This document shows positions 23,156-33,873 of a DNA stretch of 64,000 nucleotides, piece by piece. This stretch comes from Nannobrachium achirus (taxonomy: Eukaryota > Chordata > Actinopteri > Myctophiformes > Myctophidae): contig OY997651.1 of NCBI GenBank assembly GCA_963921795.1, positions 56,674,142 through 56,738,141 of the forward strand, read 5' to 3'. Position 1 is the first letter of the stretch; each line of letters starts with the position of its first letter. The notes beneath the pieces are model-generated. The model searched no databases. It was given only the letters and a program-made list of their open reading frames with translations, and was not told the DNA's origin. The position numbers and the translations under genes are program-made.

Positions 23156-23666
23156 GTTTAGTTCAGTGTGGTATCAAGTACTGAAAATAGCCGGCTTCCA
23201 AGCTCACAACGCGTCGCACTGCGGCACGTTGTGAGCTTGAGGTCTGCAGACAAAAGCATCAAAAGTAGCAGATCCGAAACGCAAAGCATTGCATTTGCGA
23301 CTTTCTGAATTTGAATCCTGAAAAAAGCAACAGCTTTGGACATAAGGTTTCCACGTGACAGAGACGATATTATGCGAATGTCACGTCTAATGGAACACAT
23401 CAATTACGTGTCAGACTCTTCTGTAGTGCATTACAATATCATGTCTTCTAAAACTCTAATGAGACCTGTGTATCCTTACCGCGGTAAAGCAGGCTAATGT
23501 CCCATGGCGGCACATTACCTGTCATGCACACATACTGTATATTGAGCTACGCAGTGCATTACAACACCTCTTCTGTCAGACCTCCCGTCATGTTTTTATT
23601 AATCTTTGATTGAGAGTCTTATGAGCTTTTCCTTTGTGCATTCAGCGGCGTCAGTTCAGAAAAAAG

Positions 23667-23735
23667 CTAAGGTATGGCAACATGACTGGTGCCCGCGTGT
23701 GCGTGCAAGACACCAGTCATGTTGCCATACCTTAG
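23667..23735. repeat. Perfect 25-bp hairpin, 19-base loop
   Basis: Arms 23667-23691 and 23711-23735 are exact reverse complements and start CTAAGGTATGGCAACATGAC. The structure is not part of the AATAGCAGATC family. It is probably the remnant of a small foldback element; a hairpin RNA cannot be excluded from sequence alone. Confidence 0.9.
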
Positions 23736-24065
23736 CAACAGGCACGATTACAGTACATTTTATTATTTTTCCCTGTATCCAAGGTATGGTAGCTGCCTTA
23801 GCTTGCCATACCCAATTGACGCCTCTGTGTGCATTGGTTTCATAATATCCTATGTAACATAATCCTTGAGAGTAAAGGATTGATTTTTTGTCCCCTTATT
23901 TTTTTCACAAATCCTCCTGAAAGCCGCAAGCATTTTCTATGAAGTGCTTTTTCTCTGTTGCCCTCGGGGCAATGTTTTACCTGCTTGTAAAACTAAATGT
24001 CATTCTGTAATATCATTCATCCACCATACAACTTGTTATTTTATTATTATTTATGTTTTACTTAA

Positions 24066-24445
24066 TTGCGACCGTATGACAAGCTCCACCAGCTGTCAGT
24101 CTGTCAGTCAGTCAGTCACGTCACACTTTTGCCCTAGTCATATCTCTGCCACCGTTGGCCCTACACTCCTTGGATGGCAAATCACAACCTCCACCCCTCA
24201 ATTCTCACATGGCCCTCTATAGCGCCAGCATCAGGCCGATTTATGCGAAACACATTTTTGGACATTGCTCCTACAGATTTTGGCCTAAAATCACACAAAG
24301 CGGTACACAGTATCTCTAAAGTCATGTCATCAACATGGATCTGTCCCATTTTCCATATTCCCTCCTGATTGGCTACGATTGCCTTCTGAAGTTTGAGTGT
24401 GCGACCTGACGGTCGCTTATCTCCCGATTAGGGACTCTTACTAGT
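24066..24445 (+). mobile_element. Double-hairpin family, longest plus-strand copy
   Basis: Opens GCGACCGTATGACAAGC and runs through CAGTCAGTCAGTCACGTCAC, CCACCGTTGGCCCTAC and ATGGCCCTCTATAGCGCC. It ends with GCGACCTGACGGTCGC, CTCCCGATTAGGGAC and TCTTACTAGT. The reverse copy at 53785-54238 shares the whole layout. There is no protein. The lack of terminal inverted repeats and the stem-loop end recall rolling-circle or other hairpin-ended elements, but the CTRR end of classical Helitrons is absent. Confidence 0.65.
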
Positions 24446-24663
24446 TAATTCATTAATTACCTTACACATGGCCCATGGTTACTAGGAACGTCAAGATTAT
24501 TTTATTCCACATTAGCTTGCTGGAATTTTTGTTTGTCTGTGTGTTGATTCTCTGTGTACAACCAAGATGCACACAAGTAATTACCCCTGGTGGGGTTAAT
24601 TGAACGCATCATGTGTCAAGACGTGTTGCCGTTGGTGCACTGAATGTATCCCATAACCTCCTG

Positions 24664-25117
24664 CAGGGGCGTCACAAGGGGGGGGGGGGGCTGAGTTACT
24701 AGGGCCCAAGGCAGATATACAAGTAGATTTGTAGATTTGCTATTTTTGAAAAGTCATGAAAATGTGTGCAAATCTTAGAATATATGTACGGTATATTATT
24801 TTTTAAGTGAACATTTGTAACTCAAATTTTGCTTCTATGGGGGGTCCCTGGAACTAAATATTTTGAGATGGGGGTCCGTGGCCAAATGCATATCATTTTT
24901 CGGGGTCCTTCATGTGAAAAAGGTTTGAGAACCACTGACATAGAAACATAGGTTTTTCAGCTCTTATAGGCCTATCTGCTATTTTTCAATAGGCCTAGTT
25001 AACGCACAAAATAGTGCGTAATAATTTTGTTCCCAGATCCCCCTTGTGAAGAACATTCATGGGGGGCCCGCAGTGAATCCTTGTACCCAGGGTCCAGAAT
25101 TTGGTGCGACACCCCTG
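24664..25117. mobile_element. hAT-type MITE (family A), complete
   Basis: Ends CAGGGGCGTCACA and TGCGACACCCCTG, flanked by perfect 8-bp copies of ACCTCCTG (24656-24663 and 25118-25125). A related sequence at 41270-41450, reading CCCATAACCTCATGTC, looks like the empty site. The palindromic hairpin is only half preserved here. Confidence 0.9.
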
Positions 25118-25325
25118 ACCTCCTGTAACCACATCATGTCAACCATTTGGTGTGAAGGCGTCTACATTTGTCATTCCTTGAATTGCATTCCACACACTAT
25201 AACAGATACAAAGAAATCCCACCCAGACGGTGTGACTCTGCTGGTGTGTCTATTCTCATGGCCATACCCAAAACAGAGAGTTGTGATGCCTCATGTCACG
25301 CTGAGGCGTGATCTGATGTCTTGAT

Positions 25326-25800
25326 CAGTGTTGTTTCTGACAGCAAATTTTGATTTAGTTTTAGTCATAGTCTTTTGAATAAAATGTCTTTTAGTTTTAG
25401 TCATAATTTAGTCATCTGAAAAGTATTAGTTTTAGTCTAACTTTAGTCGACTAAAGCAACAGTTGATTTAGTCGACTAAAATGTATTTTGGCAGGCCTTG
25501 ATGGCATCGTAATGACTGATTTTACACTTTGTTGTGTGCTGAAAATAGCAGATCTACAAGCTATTTTCAGCACGCGACACCTGAGAGCAACCAAACATAA
25601 AAATACTCTCTTCTCCACTAGTCCCTCCCTAACGTTTTAGTCTAGTTTTTATTTTGTTGACGAAATTGTCAATATATTTAGTCTTAGTTTTAGTCACCAC
25701 AGCTGCGTTTTTGTTTAGTTTCTATTTAGTTTTCATCAGTGAAAAAAACACAGTCAACAAACATTTTTCGTCATAGTTTTAGTCGACGAAATCAACACTG
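25326..25800. mobile_element. hAT-type MITE (family B), complete
   Basis: Ends CAGTGTTGTTTC and GAAATCAACACTG, flanked by perfect 8-bp copies of GTCTTGAT (25318-25325 and 25801-25808). Subterminal TTTAGTCGACTAAA palindromes are frequent. It carries a short 38-bp version of the palindromic hairpin at 25536-25573 whose outer arms GTGCTG/CAGCAC are specific to family B. Related copies are at 38781-39254, 39680-40400 and 63304-63521. Confidence 0.9.
25536..25573. repeat. Shortened hairpin copy (38 bp)
   Basis: GTGCTGAAAATAG and CTATTTTCAGCAC enclose CAGATCTACAAG. The inner part of the hairpin seen in other copies is missing. Confidence 0.9.
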
Positions 25801-26097
25801 GTCTTGATGACATCAGATTCCCCTCTCTCGGTCGTCCTCAGACGAGCTTCCATCGGAGTCTCCAATCTTTCCGGTTCTCCATACACCCGGCCAGCTCCGA
25901 AGAGCTTTCAGCTCCCGCATCCTTCTTCAGGACGTCCACATACGTTAACGCGGAACGTCCTCGCGATCGATGCCCGCGCGTTGGCGTTGGTTCCCACAGG
26001 ATCAGCCTGCTGGCCGGGAGCTCCCGATGTCTGACAGTGGCGTGGAATAGGCTCAGCTTTATGTGTCGGGGAGATAGATCCCTGATTTCATTAATAC

Positions 26098-26396
26098 ACG
26101 TCCTTGTCCCTTTTATGCCCATATATGGATATCTCTGATGTCATCAATATATCCCATATCTGGGAATACCCATATATGGGCATATAGTGTCAGTCTCATG
26201 TGGTCTATGACGTCAAACATCTATGATGTCAGACGTCAGTCATCTCCATATTTGGGAAAATATGGACACATTTTGGCCAACTTAAACAACCAACCAGGTC
26301 TGTGCATTTATTTGGTCAAAGTTGATCCCATGCCAAAGCGCCAGCACTCGCCCTCTAGGGCGAGGTCGCTTCTCGCCCTTAGTGTGTCTTACTGGT
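26098..26396 (+). mobile_element. GGGCAT repeat element with double stem-loop end
   Basis: Begins near CCCTTTTATGCCCATATATG, has GATGTCAGACGTCAG, and ends CGCCCTCTAGGGCG, CGCCCTTAGTGTG, TCTTACTGGT. The first 130 bp recur inverted on the far side of the SEC11 gene (27340-27437). No protein. Confidence 0.65.
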
Positions 26397-26649
26397 TTAT
26401 ATACTCAACTCTTTTTTTGGGTGATTTATAATTACATATATTATTCTGTGGTAGGCCTATGACAACATTTGAATACATAATACTGCTTATTCACCCACTT
26501 CCTGTTTATAGCCTATAAACAGGGTCTTAGTAGGATGCCAGGGTGAAAAGTAAGTGGGTTTAAGGCATGGATTGTGGTTTCCTGGACATCACTGATCATA
26601 CACCTGTGTCCTGACCCGAGTGAGGTCCCTGTGTGACTTGGTATACACC

Positions 26650-27186
26650 TCACTCCCGGCGGACCAATGCGTAAAGAGCCACCACAAAGATAACAGCATA
26701 AAAGCTCCCGGGGTAGTCACGTATAAGTGAACAAGTAACCATCCCAACGTATGGCACAAATCCCCGGGCTCTCCCCACCACGTCTTTCTTCTCCAGCCAG
26801 CGTTGCCCTGGCTTGTACAGCCCTATGTCGTCCACTGGATTGTTGTCCCCTTTGGTCAAGAACTTGACGTCTCCGTTCTCCTTCTCGTGAACCTTCACCA
26901 CTCGGTGCACTATGGGCATGTCTTTGCCTTCTACCTTGAAGATGACGATCTCTCCGACGCGAATGGGGTCCTCCGGCCTGTTGGTCACAAACAGGACGTC
27001 TCCCGCCCGGAACGCCGGCTCCATGCTCCCGCTGATAACCACGACCAAAGGGCCCTCACTGCCCGTCACGAGCACCAGTCCCTTCCAGAACATCATCACT
27101 GAAAGCACGGTCATAGCTAAGTTCAGAAACTGGGCATAGAGCTGCCGCTTGCTCATTTGACTCACGTCGTCGAGAAAAGACAACAT
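26650..27186 (-). CDS. SEC11-like signal peptidase catalytic subunit, intronless
   Basis: A 178-residue protein of full length for the family (SEC11A about 179). SEC11 is the serine protease of the signal peptidase complex that removes signal peptides in the ER lumen. Visible features: N-terminal MLSFLDDV with a membrane segment at about residues 20-42; SGSMEP with the catalytic Ser54; IVHRV with His94; KGDNN and then VDD with Asp120, matching the Ser-His-Asp triad; [11 protein letters not shown]; and a hydrophobic C-terminus. The frame is also open for 54 codons upstream, but the family alignment picks the ATG at 27184-27186. Vertebrate SEC11 genes have several introns and this one has none, so it is best read as a retrocopy whose frame has been kept open. 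The upstream CCAATATAAGC near 27270 could be a promoter. Inverted repeats flank it. Not distinguished: SEC11A or SEC11C as parent. Confidence 0.9.
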   Translation of the reverse strand: MLSFLDDVSQMSKRQLYAQFLNLAMTVLSVMMFWKGLVLVTGSEGPLVVVISGSMEPAFRAGDVLFVTNRPEDPIRVGEIVIFKVEGKDMPIVHRVVKVHEKENGDVKFLTKGDNNPVDDIGLYKPGQRWLEKKDVVGRARGFVPYVGMVTCSLIRDYPGSFYAVIFVVALYALVRRE

Positions 27187-27339
27187 TGTGACGACCGCTC
27201 TATAAGAATTCCGGTGAAATTCACGCAAAGGCGTTCGAATATGTTGGGCATGTTGAGCCTGCACAAGCTTATATTGGCGGTGTGACATCAGAGTTAGTTC
27301 TGACCTGGCATTGTGATTGGCTGAAGGGCACTGTTTGAC

Positions 27340-27497
27340 TGACATCATAGATGTCTGACATCATAGACCACGTGATATATATGGGCATTCCAAGATATGG
27401 ATGACATCATGGATCTTCATATATGGGCATAACAGGGTCAAGGGACGGATTGGTTAGCACCGCTTGAATAGGGAGGACTGACAGATAAAGAGATATT
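27340..27497 (-). repeat. GGGCAT repeat, inverted with respect to 26098
   Basis: On the minus strand CCCTGTTATGCCCATATATG, GATGTCATCCATATCTTGG and GATGTCAGACATCTATGATG match 26100-26230, and CCGTCCCTTGACCCTG matches the copy near 31640. Together the two copies enclose SEC11. Confidence 0.7.
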
Positions 27498-27754
27498 GGG
27501 CTCTATTTTGATTGTCTTAAGTACGCTCTTATGCCTTAACTTAAAGGCCTGTCCATACTGTCTCCGACTACCGAATATTTCATCTGAGAGTTCTGATTTT
27601 CCGACGTGCAGCGTTACGAACTCTAATTCGGGGTAATGCTTTTCATTTTGTATTGGACCTTTCCGACGAAATGTCGGGTGGTCGGAGACAGTATGGACAG
27701 GCCTTCAAGTTAGGGCATAAGAGCTGGTACTTAAGATCAATCAAAATAGAGCCC
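27498..27754. mobile_element. 257-bp MITE, about 70-bp inverted ends
   Basis: Ends GGGCTCTATTTTGATTG and CAATCAAAATAGAGCCC extend inward as long inverted repeats up to GTCTCCGAC/GTCGGAGAC. ATT is duplicated at both sides. The related copy at 31560-31590 shows the empty site, where the sequence runs through without the element. A 3-bp duplication fits a PIF/Harbinger-type element, but ATT is not its usual TWA. Confidence 0.85.
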
Positions 27755-28079
27755 ATTGTGTGAGTGTGACTTGCAACCACACTTGCAATTCCCAATTGCA
27801 TCTTTCGAGAATTGTCAGGTCCATTTGAAAGGACATACAGTAACATCATGACAATCAGCACAGAACATGAGGAAAATTAGAAAATAACTCTTCAAATAGA
27901 ATAGCAAGGCAAGGCATGGCACGGCACGGTTTAGTACCGTCTAAATACCAGCACACTCTAAAAATAGAGTGCAGTCTGAATACCAGTGCCCACACATCAA
28001 ACAAAGTATTACAGCCTATTTGCGACTGTAGGGAACAAGTTTACTATGAGAACCGTCACAGCTTGAGTGTATTTATAGG
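27755..28079. other. Remainder of the CD225-like repeat, then unassigned
   Basis: 27755-27850 continues the minus-strand repeat interrupted by the MITE (compare 31500-31580). The rest contains CAAGGCAAGGCATGGCACGG and a decayed hairpin-like stretch. No gene. Confidence 0.4.
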
Positions 28080-28530
28080 CTATGTGTATATGTGTAACGC
28101 CTGACACTGTGATTCCCCTGACACATCACTTTGTGACATCACAGGTGACATCACAGTGATGTCAGATACTCAGATCAGGGATCTCCATATATAGGCATAA
28201 ACACGTGACATCACAGTGATGTCAGATACTCAGAGCAGGAATCTCCATAAATGGCCATAAAGGGATTCTGTTAGGGATCTCCATATATGGGCATACAAGG
28301 GATTAGTGATGTCAGATACTCAGAGCAGGAATCTCCATATATGGGCATAAAAGGGAATCTGTTAGGGATCTCCATATATGGGCATAAAAGGGATTGTATC
28401 CCAGATGATGCCCTGTTAGGAGAACCACACTAACAGAATCCATATGTGGCCAAGACAGATGGACAAGACAGATGGACAAGACAGATGGCGCGACCTGAGG
28501 TCGCTTTTCGCCCTTAGGCGTCTTACTGGT
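28080..28530 (+). mobile_element. GGGCAT repeat array ending in double stem-loop
   Basis: Contains four or more units of 'GGATCTCCATATATGGGCAT' and three of CAGTGATGTCAGATACTCAG, then CAAGACAGATGGA three times. It ends GCGACCTGAGGTCGC, CGCCCTTAGGCG, TCTTACTGGT (28490-28530). No coding sequence. Confidence 0.65.
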
Positions 28531-28811
28531 TAGTGTGGTTGCCATTTAAAACTTGCTATGGGCATGTCTTAATAGGTGGACATATTGTAAAAAATAATCA
28601 CAAGATGTATGCCCTTTACAACGCGTTGTGAGCTTGTAGATCAGCTATTTTCGTCGAGTAGATTGGGTGTAGAGGGGGAAAAAAAGGAAGGGCCCGAAGC
28701 TAGACCCCTGGGGAACCCCTTTCAACAAAGTATAACGTTGTTGTCGGATGGAAACCGTGTATGTCCAAAACCGTTTGTTTTGTATTTATCATTGTTAAAA
28801 TGATTTAAACT

Positions 28812-28890
28812 AGTGAAAATGGCAGATCTACAAGCACACAACGCCTTGCGGTGCTAGGCGTTGTGTGCTTGTAGATCTGCTGTTTTCACT
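28812..28890. repeat. 79-bp palindrome, co-varying arms
   Basis: Both arms carry CAAGCACAC/GTGTGCTTG, unlike the usual CAAGCTCAC. The palindrome extends outward to AGTGAAAA/TTTTCACT, specific to this copy. Two mismatches in about 34 bp. Confidence 0.93.
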
Positions 28891-29040
28891 ACTTTTGTGC
28901 AACGGCCTTGTATGATGAAGCAGGGCTTTACTTTTCGAAAAAATGTACAGATGTGAAGCTTCTTCCCGACAGTGACGATGATATAGTTTAAACAGGGGTC
29001 GTCATTATGGCCGTACACAAACTTTTTTTTTTTTACCATT

Positions 29041-29108
29041 TTTAAATGTTTCAAATAGCTACATCAACATGTTGTGAGCTTGTAGATCAGCTATTTGAAC
29101 AATTTAAA
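29041..29108. repeat. Hairpin copy extending into flanks
   Basis: The outer arms TTTAAATG...CAAATAGCT and AGCTATTTG...AATTTAAA include flanking bases found only here, while the inner left arm has decayed (ACATCAACA). Confidence 0.75.
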
Positions 29109-29168
29109 ATGTTTTTTTTCTTTGTTTTCAAAATAGTAAAACAAGGCAAAGACGTTTAGAGATAACCC

Positions 29169-30490
29169 TTAAGTGCTGTTCGGGTCATTTTGACCCGTTT
29201 TACATTTTCATTTGGGAAAAAAAGGGAGAAGTTTAAATTGTTTCCACCTGAAACTCACTGGCCTTAAAGATTCTTCTGAGATGAACATGTAAAAAAAATA
29301 TTTTTTCACTACACCCATGCTACACCCCCCTCATATTTTTTGAACCTTAAGTGCTGTTCGGGTCATTTTGACCCGGAAGCACAGATGCACAGAAATACAC
29401 AGTATTATGCCAAAACACAGACACACAGTCACCCCCACTTCTAACACCCCCCTTCTGAAGCCCCATTCCGAACCCTCCCCCCCCCTTCCGCACCCCCCCC
29501 CCCCCCCTCCCCACACTTAACCCCCCCCCTGATGCACAGAAATGCAAGGAATCATGTACAAACACAGATACACAATCAGCCCCTAACCCCTTCCACCCCT
29601 CTTCCCTCCAACCCCCCTCACCTCACCCTTACCCCCTCCCCTCCCAACCCCCCAACCCAACCCCCCCCACCTCCCTCCCACCCCCCTCCCCCACCACTCC
29701 AGATGCACAGAAATAAAAGAAAGCATGTATACTGTATACTAACACAGACACACAGTCACCTCCTCCCCCCCTCCCTCCTCCTGTCGCCCTCACCCCCCCC
29801 CCCCACACCCTTCACCCCCTCTCCTCTTCACCCCTCCCCTCCTCACCCCTCACCCTCACCCCTCACGTATCTGAAGTTTTCCTTGTGACGGTACTGTATC
29901 TTAGGGGAAATTTTACATTATTTTACATAAACATAAGGTGCTGTAAAGTAACACTGTAATTCAGGGGTGCTGTGGATGAAAATGTTGTTTACAGGGGTTC
30001 CCTGAGACCAAAGTGTTTGAAAACCTCTGTCCTAGTGTATACGTTCAAGTGTATATTCATATGTGATGTTCATGTGTGTTCACGTGTGTTCAGCTCTTGA
30101 TGTCCTGTTCTTGAACCACAAGTATTCAATTAATGGGCATGTTGAAAAAAAAAAAAAAGTTCATAAAAATATTGTCTGATTTTCATTTTGTCCTATAAGC
30201 ATGAGCAATATTGCCCAGTATTAAATAAAGTAGTTTTTTTTACATGAATTTCAGTTAAATCATTAAAAACGCCTAGCTCTTTCAGTGTTTAATGTGATAT
30301 AGCAAAGCAGAAATGCAAACATTTACCATATATATCATATGAAATGATTGGTATTGAGTCAAAGTCAATGTATCATGATGATTTGTTAAGTAAAAATGTA
30401 TATTAGTGTTGTTTTTTTTTAAACCAAATATCCCCCGGGTCAAAATGACCCGAACAGAACGAAGGTGTAGTGAATCTGAACAGAACTTAA
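29169..30490. mobile_element. TTAA-flanked element(s) with CGGGTCA palindromes
   Basis: TTAA at 29169, again at 29347, and at 30487. Each of the first two is followed by GTGCTGTTCGGGTCATTTTG, and the right end mirrors it with CAAAATGACCCGAACAGAAC. This gives CGGGTCA...TGACCCG subterminal palindromes like those of the 13.6-kb element. The repeated left end suggests a tandem or nested insertion. No transposase frame is recognisable. piggyBac-like is inferred from TTAA only. Confidence 0.6.
29362..29880. repeat. C-rich minisatellite, three long units
   Basis: GATGCACAGAAAT followed by a CACAGACACACAGTCA-type block occurs near 29382, 29533 and 29701, each followed by about 100 bp of almost pure C/T/A with long C runs. 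The resulting proline-rich frames are composition artefacts. Confidence 0.8.
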
Positions 30491-30560
30491 GGGGGACTCG
30501 AAAATATAGCTCCAGGTTGTGATTTTGACACTGATTTTAATACGACACTAGGGCAACATT

Positions 30561-30845
30561 ATTGATTGATTGATTGATTGATTGAAGACTTTATTAGAAG
30601 TTTGCATAGAAAAAAGTACAGTTTCATGACGGTACAGTTCACTGGTACAAGGTCAACTAAAAGGAGATCCTAGGAAAGCACTTGGCTTATTTACACAGGA
30701 AACCATTGAAGTATCTCATATAACATTGAATGACAGACGGATAGAACACAGTACTATGCAGTAGATATAGTATACAAAAATACAGTAGGTAAATAATACA
30801 AAGAGGGGTCAGGGGAGGCTGGGCTAGGTTTAAATAATTTTTAAA
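30561..30845 (-). mobile_element. LINE 3' end with (CAAT)n tail
   Basis: The tandem ATTG tail is at 30561-30584. The following 260 bp match 45770-46045 nearly base for base (AGACTTTATTAGAAGTTTGC and GGTCAACTAAAAGGAGATCC). The 45-kb copy carries a LINE ORF end next to it, so this is the same 3' UTR. Minus-strand frames up to about 31190 keep weak LINE-like wording. Confidence 0.65.
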
Positions 30846-31421
30846 ATGATGAATGCAAAACGAACGGTTTTGTACAAGGTTTTCACCCAACAACGACGAT
30901 ATATTGATTGATCTTGTAGGATGTTTTGTTATGTGCTACTGTAAAAACACAAGATCTATTATTGGAATGTAGATCTTGTGGTTACAGTTGAAACTCCAAC
31001 ACTGGCAGCTTCTCGTTGACCAAAGATAACTCACGTACTGCAAGAGTTAGAATACTGTCTAAGTAAGAACCCATCGATTTTTGTGGAGTTCATTAAATAA
31101 ATTGGGCCCCAAGCTGTGAAAATGGCCTTGAAAACTTGTACTGGAGAAAAGAGATTCTCTATGTATAAATGTCCTGTAAGGTTAAGATAAAATGATAAAC
31201 TAGAAATACTGTTCCTACGAAACAGTGTGGGCTCGCTGCTCCCTCATTGGCTAAAGTGATGTCACCAAGAACGCTGATCCTCATTGGCTAAGGGCCCTGC
31301 CTTTGTACTGTCGAGGAAAACTTGACTGATACACTGCCTTTGTAATGTTCCGGTATTACATCATTTTTGAGAACCTGACTGTTAGATTACGTCACTTTTT
31401 AAGGAGAACTTGACTGATAGA

Positions 31422-31700
31422 TTACGTCATTTTTGAGGAGAACTTGATAGATGAAGATAACAGTGTTTTCGGTTTCAGCGAACCCAGAATAATGAAGATA
31501 ACATATAGCAAGCCCACAACTAGAAAGATGCAATTGTAAATTGCAAGTGTGGTTGCCTTGAGGTGAGTCACACTTGCAATATCTCTGTATCTGTCGGCCC
31601 TTGTCCCTATTCGAGCGGTGTTAACCATTCCGTCCTTGTCACGTTTATGCCCATATATGGAGATCCATGATGTCATCAATATTAATCTTGGAATGCCCAT
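31422..31700 (-). pseudogene. Repeat-borne membrane-protein-like frame
   Basis: A 92-codon frame with a basic/polar stretch (TRADRYRDIASVTHLKATTL) followed by one strong hydrophobic segment (CIFLVVGLLYVIFIILG). The order recalls the second half of a CD225/dispanin domain as in IFITM proteins, but the match is weak and the key residues are not convincing. The same sequence lies at 27430-27860 with stops and a MITE in it, so this is part of a repeat, not a unique gene. The first third is GGGCAT repeat. Confidence 0.25.
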
Positions 31701-31990
31701 ATATGGACAACATACTGTGTCAGTCTCATGTGATCTATGATGTCAGACATCTATGATGTCAGTAATCTCCATATTTGGGAAAAGTTAAAATTTTAATTAA
31801 AGTCAGTGGTGCTAACCATTCCGTCCATGTCCCTTTTAAGACCATATATGGAGATCCATGATGTCATCAATATTAAGCCCATATCTTGGAATGCCCATAT
31901 ATGGACATATATTGTGTCAGTCTCAGGTGGTCTATGATGTCAGACGTTACTGAATTTAGTCGTCTCCATATTTGGAAGAAGTTACATTTT
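31620..31990 (+). repeat. GGGCAT repeat, two tandem units
   Basis: GCTAACCATTCCGTCC, CCATATATGGAGATCCATG and CTATGATGTCAGAC occur twice with a period of about 180 bp (31610-31790 and 31800-31990). Confidence 0.7.
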
Positions 31991-31999
31991 CAATTAAAG

Positions 32000-33837
32000 T
32001 CAATTGAGAAAATTCATTCACAAATAAATTAAACTATACAACGTATCTCTTGCAAGGAATGGATTCCCGTTGAAGCCGGTCGATTTGACATATATGGCCC
32101 AAGTGTGTGCCGCAAAAATACTGTGGCCACCCTTTGAACCAGTTTGAGGAAGAGTAGCGGTTTACAGACTCAGCGCTGCTTACAGCCAACCAGTGCACTG
32201 CGGGAGAGACCGCATCCAGTCTGATTCCTATGTTAATTCGCGCTGTTAACACTCGGCCGTTATTTTAATCTTTGATATGTTAATAGTCCCCCGTCTGAAA
32301 CGGCCGATGTGAATGGTGTTTGATCAATATGCGCGCACTCATTCTCGCATGTACGTACATTATGTGCGGGTGTGCAGCTCAAACAAGCATGCACAGGCAG
32401 GTCTGTGTACCGTGTGATAGTTTGTTTTTGTATTTAATCTAAAGAACAATAGTACAGTAGGCCAAAACGGACAATATCATTTTTTGAAAAGAAAACAATG
32501 ATTCTCTATGACCTCATGCACACCGGCTCCGAATTAGCCGTGCGACGAGTGGCTGCCACCGTGCGTTTTTTTCTCGATCGAAACCAGTTCGATTTGTGCG
32601 TCTTGTCGCATGGGGTAAAAAACTCATCACTCCTTTTATGACTCCTTTTTGGATCCGCAGCGCCGATTCCGCACAGCCTTGCACACCAAATCCAATGCGT
32701 TTTATTCATGCCGCAAACGAAAAAAACGCAACTGTCCTGTGTGCAAAGGGCTTAACTGTACATTGCACGCTGATTGGTTGGCCTGCGTCTATAGGCCAAA
32801 TCTTTGATTGGCCGAGGCACTGAGCAGGCGCACTAGGGTAAACAGTAGCCTTAGCAGTTAGCATGCGCACGTGCAGTAGCGTTTAACTGCACTCCCAGGT
32901 TTGACCACTAGGCTAAGGCTGCTTCAAGGCTCTACCGTAGTTCTGGGGGCTTGGACGGGCCAGCCGACAGAAACGTACAATATACAGTACTGTTACTGCC
33001 AGCCATATTAGTTTTTGGTTATAATTGGTATTTATGATTTGGAATATGTTATGTATTGTGGCATGTATTATATTGTTCCTTTTTCTGTTCCTATAAGGTG
33101 GTGAATGGAGACTGAATGCTGTGTGAATGGAGTGGAGAGTTGGGTGAGGTGCCAGTGAGATTGGAGTGGCTGATTGAACAGTCAGTGTGGCAGATTGGCG
33201 GGGCCAGCCTCTGGACCTGTTCCTCACTTACGTTCTACTTGCATGATTCCGTCCACGCCCAGCCACAACTGGCTGCACCTTGGAGTCTTCCTCTTTAAAG
33301 CCCTTTCTCCCTTGGCTGTGTGGGGACTAACGAATAAAAACAGCAGAGACTCGATCCCTCTCGTCCCCCAGCCATGTAACCTTCTTTATAGAGTAACGAA
33401 GTCATGACGTGACTCGCTCATCCCCCGGTTCCAATGAAGTAATTTCTCTATGGAGAATAACATTGAGTCATCTTAAAATCGTTTAATATAAGCATTGCGG
33501 TCCAAAAATAAACAAACGGTCTTTGCGATATTGTCGGCGAGGTGGCTCTGTGTGGTGTATGATAGTCAGTCACTCATATTTGATAAAGCCTGTTTCTAGC
33601 GAAAATGTAACTACTTCGGCGACAGTAACATTAGCGTTTTCTCACCATCAGTTTATTGTTGGCTCTAGTGTAAACCAGCACCCTGAAGCTACTACAACAG
33701 AGATTCTGTCTCTGCTTAAAAAAAACAAACAAAAAAAAAAACATATTGGCTAATCGGATAGCTGGATTTACTTTTCTTTTGATGACTATGGTCCTTAATG
33801 AAATGAACTAATAAGAGCCATATTTCGGTGTGACCAC
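32000..33837. other. No gene recognised
   Basis: Contains CCAAT-box-like pieces (TGATTGGTTGGCC, TTGATTGGCCGAGG at 32770-32815) and a possible polyadenylation-like AATAAA at 33330 after a GC-richer stretch. The frames are short and unassignable. The CCAAT motifs could come from a MITE rather than a promoter. Confidence 0.4.
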
Positions 33838-33857
33838 TTTATTGTTTCCCCTTTATT
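33838..33857 (-). promoter_or_regulatory. Two AATAAA polyadenylation signals
   Basis: On the minus strand AATAAA occurs at 33852-33857 and 33838-33843, starting 17 and 31 bases after the zinc-finger stop codon. They imply a very short 3' UTR. Confidence 0.65.
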
Positions 33858-33873
33858 GTGCAGATGGTGGTTC

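Noticed and set aside
24066-24445. Calling the double-hairpin family a Helitron
   Set aside because: Helitrons end in CTRR after one hairpin and insert between A and T; these copies end TACTGGT after two hairpins, so I leave the class open.
29347-29888. Proline-rich and glycine-rich frames around 29.5 kb
   Set aside because: Pure composition effect of the C-rich minisatellite.
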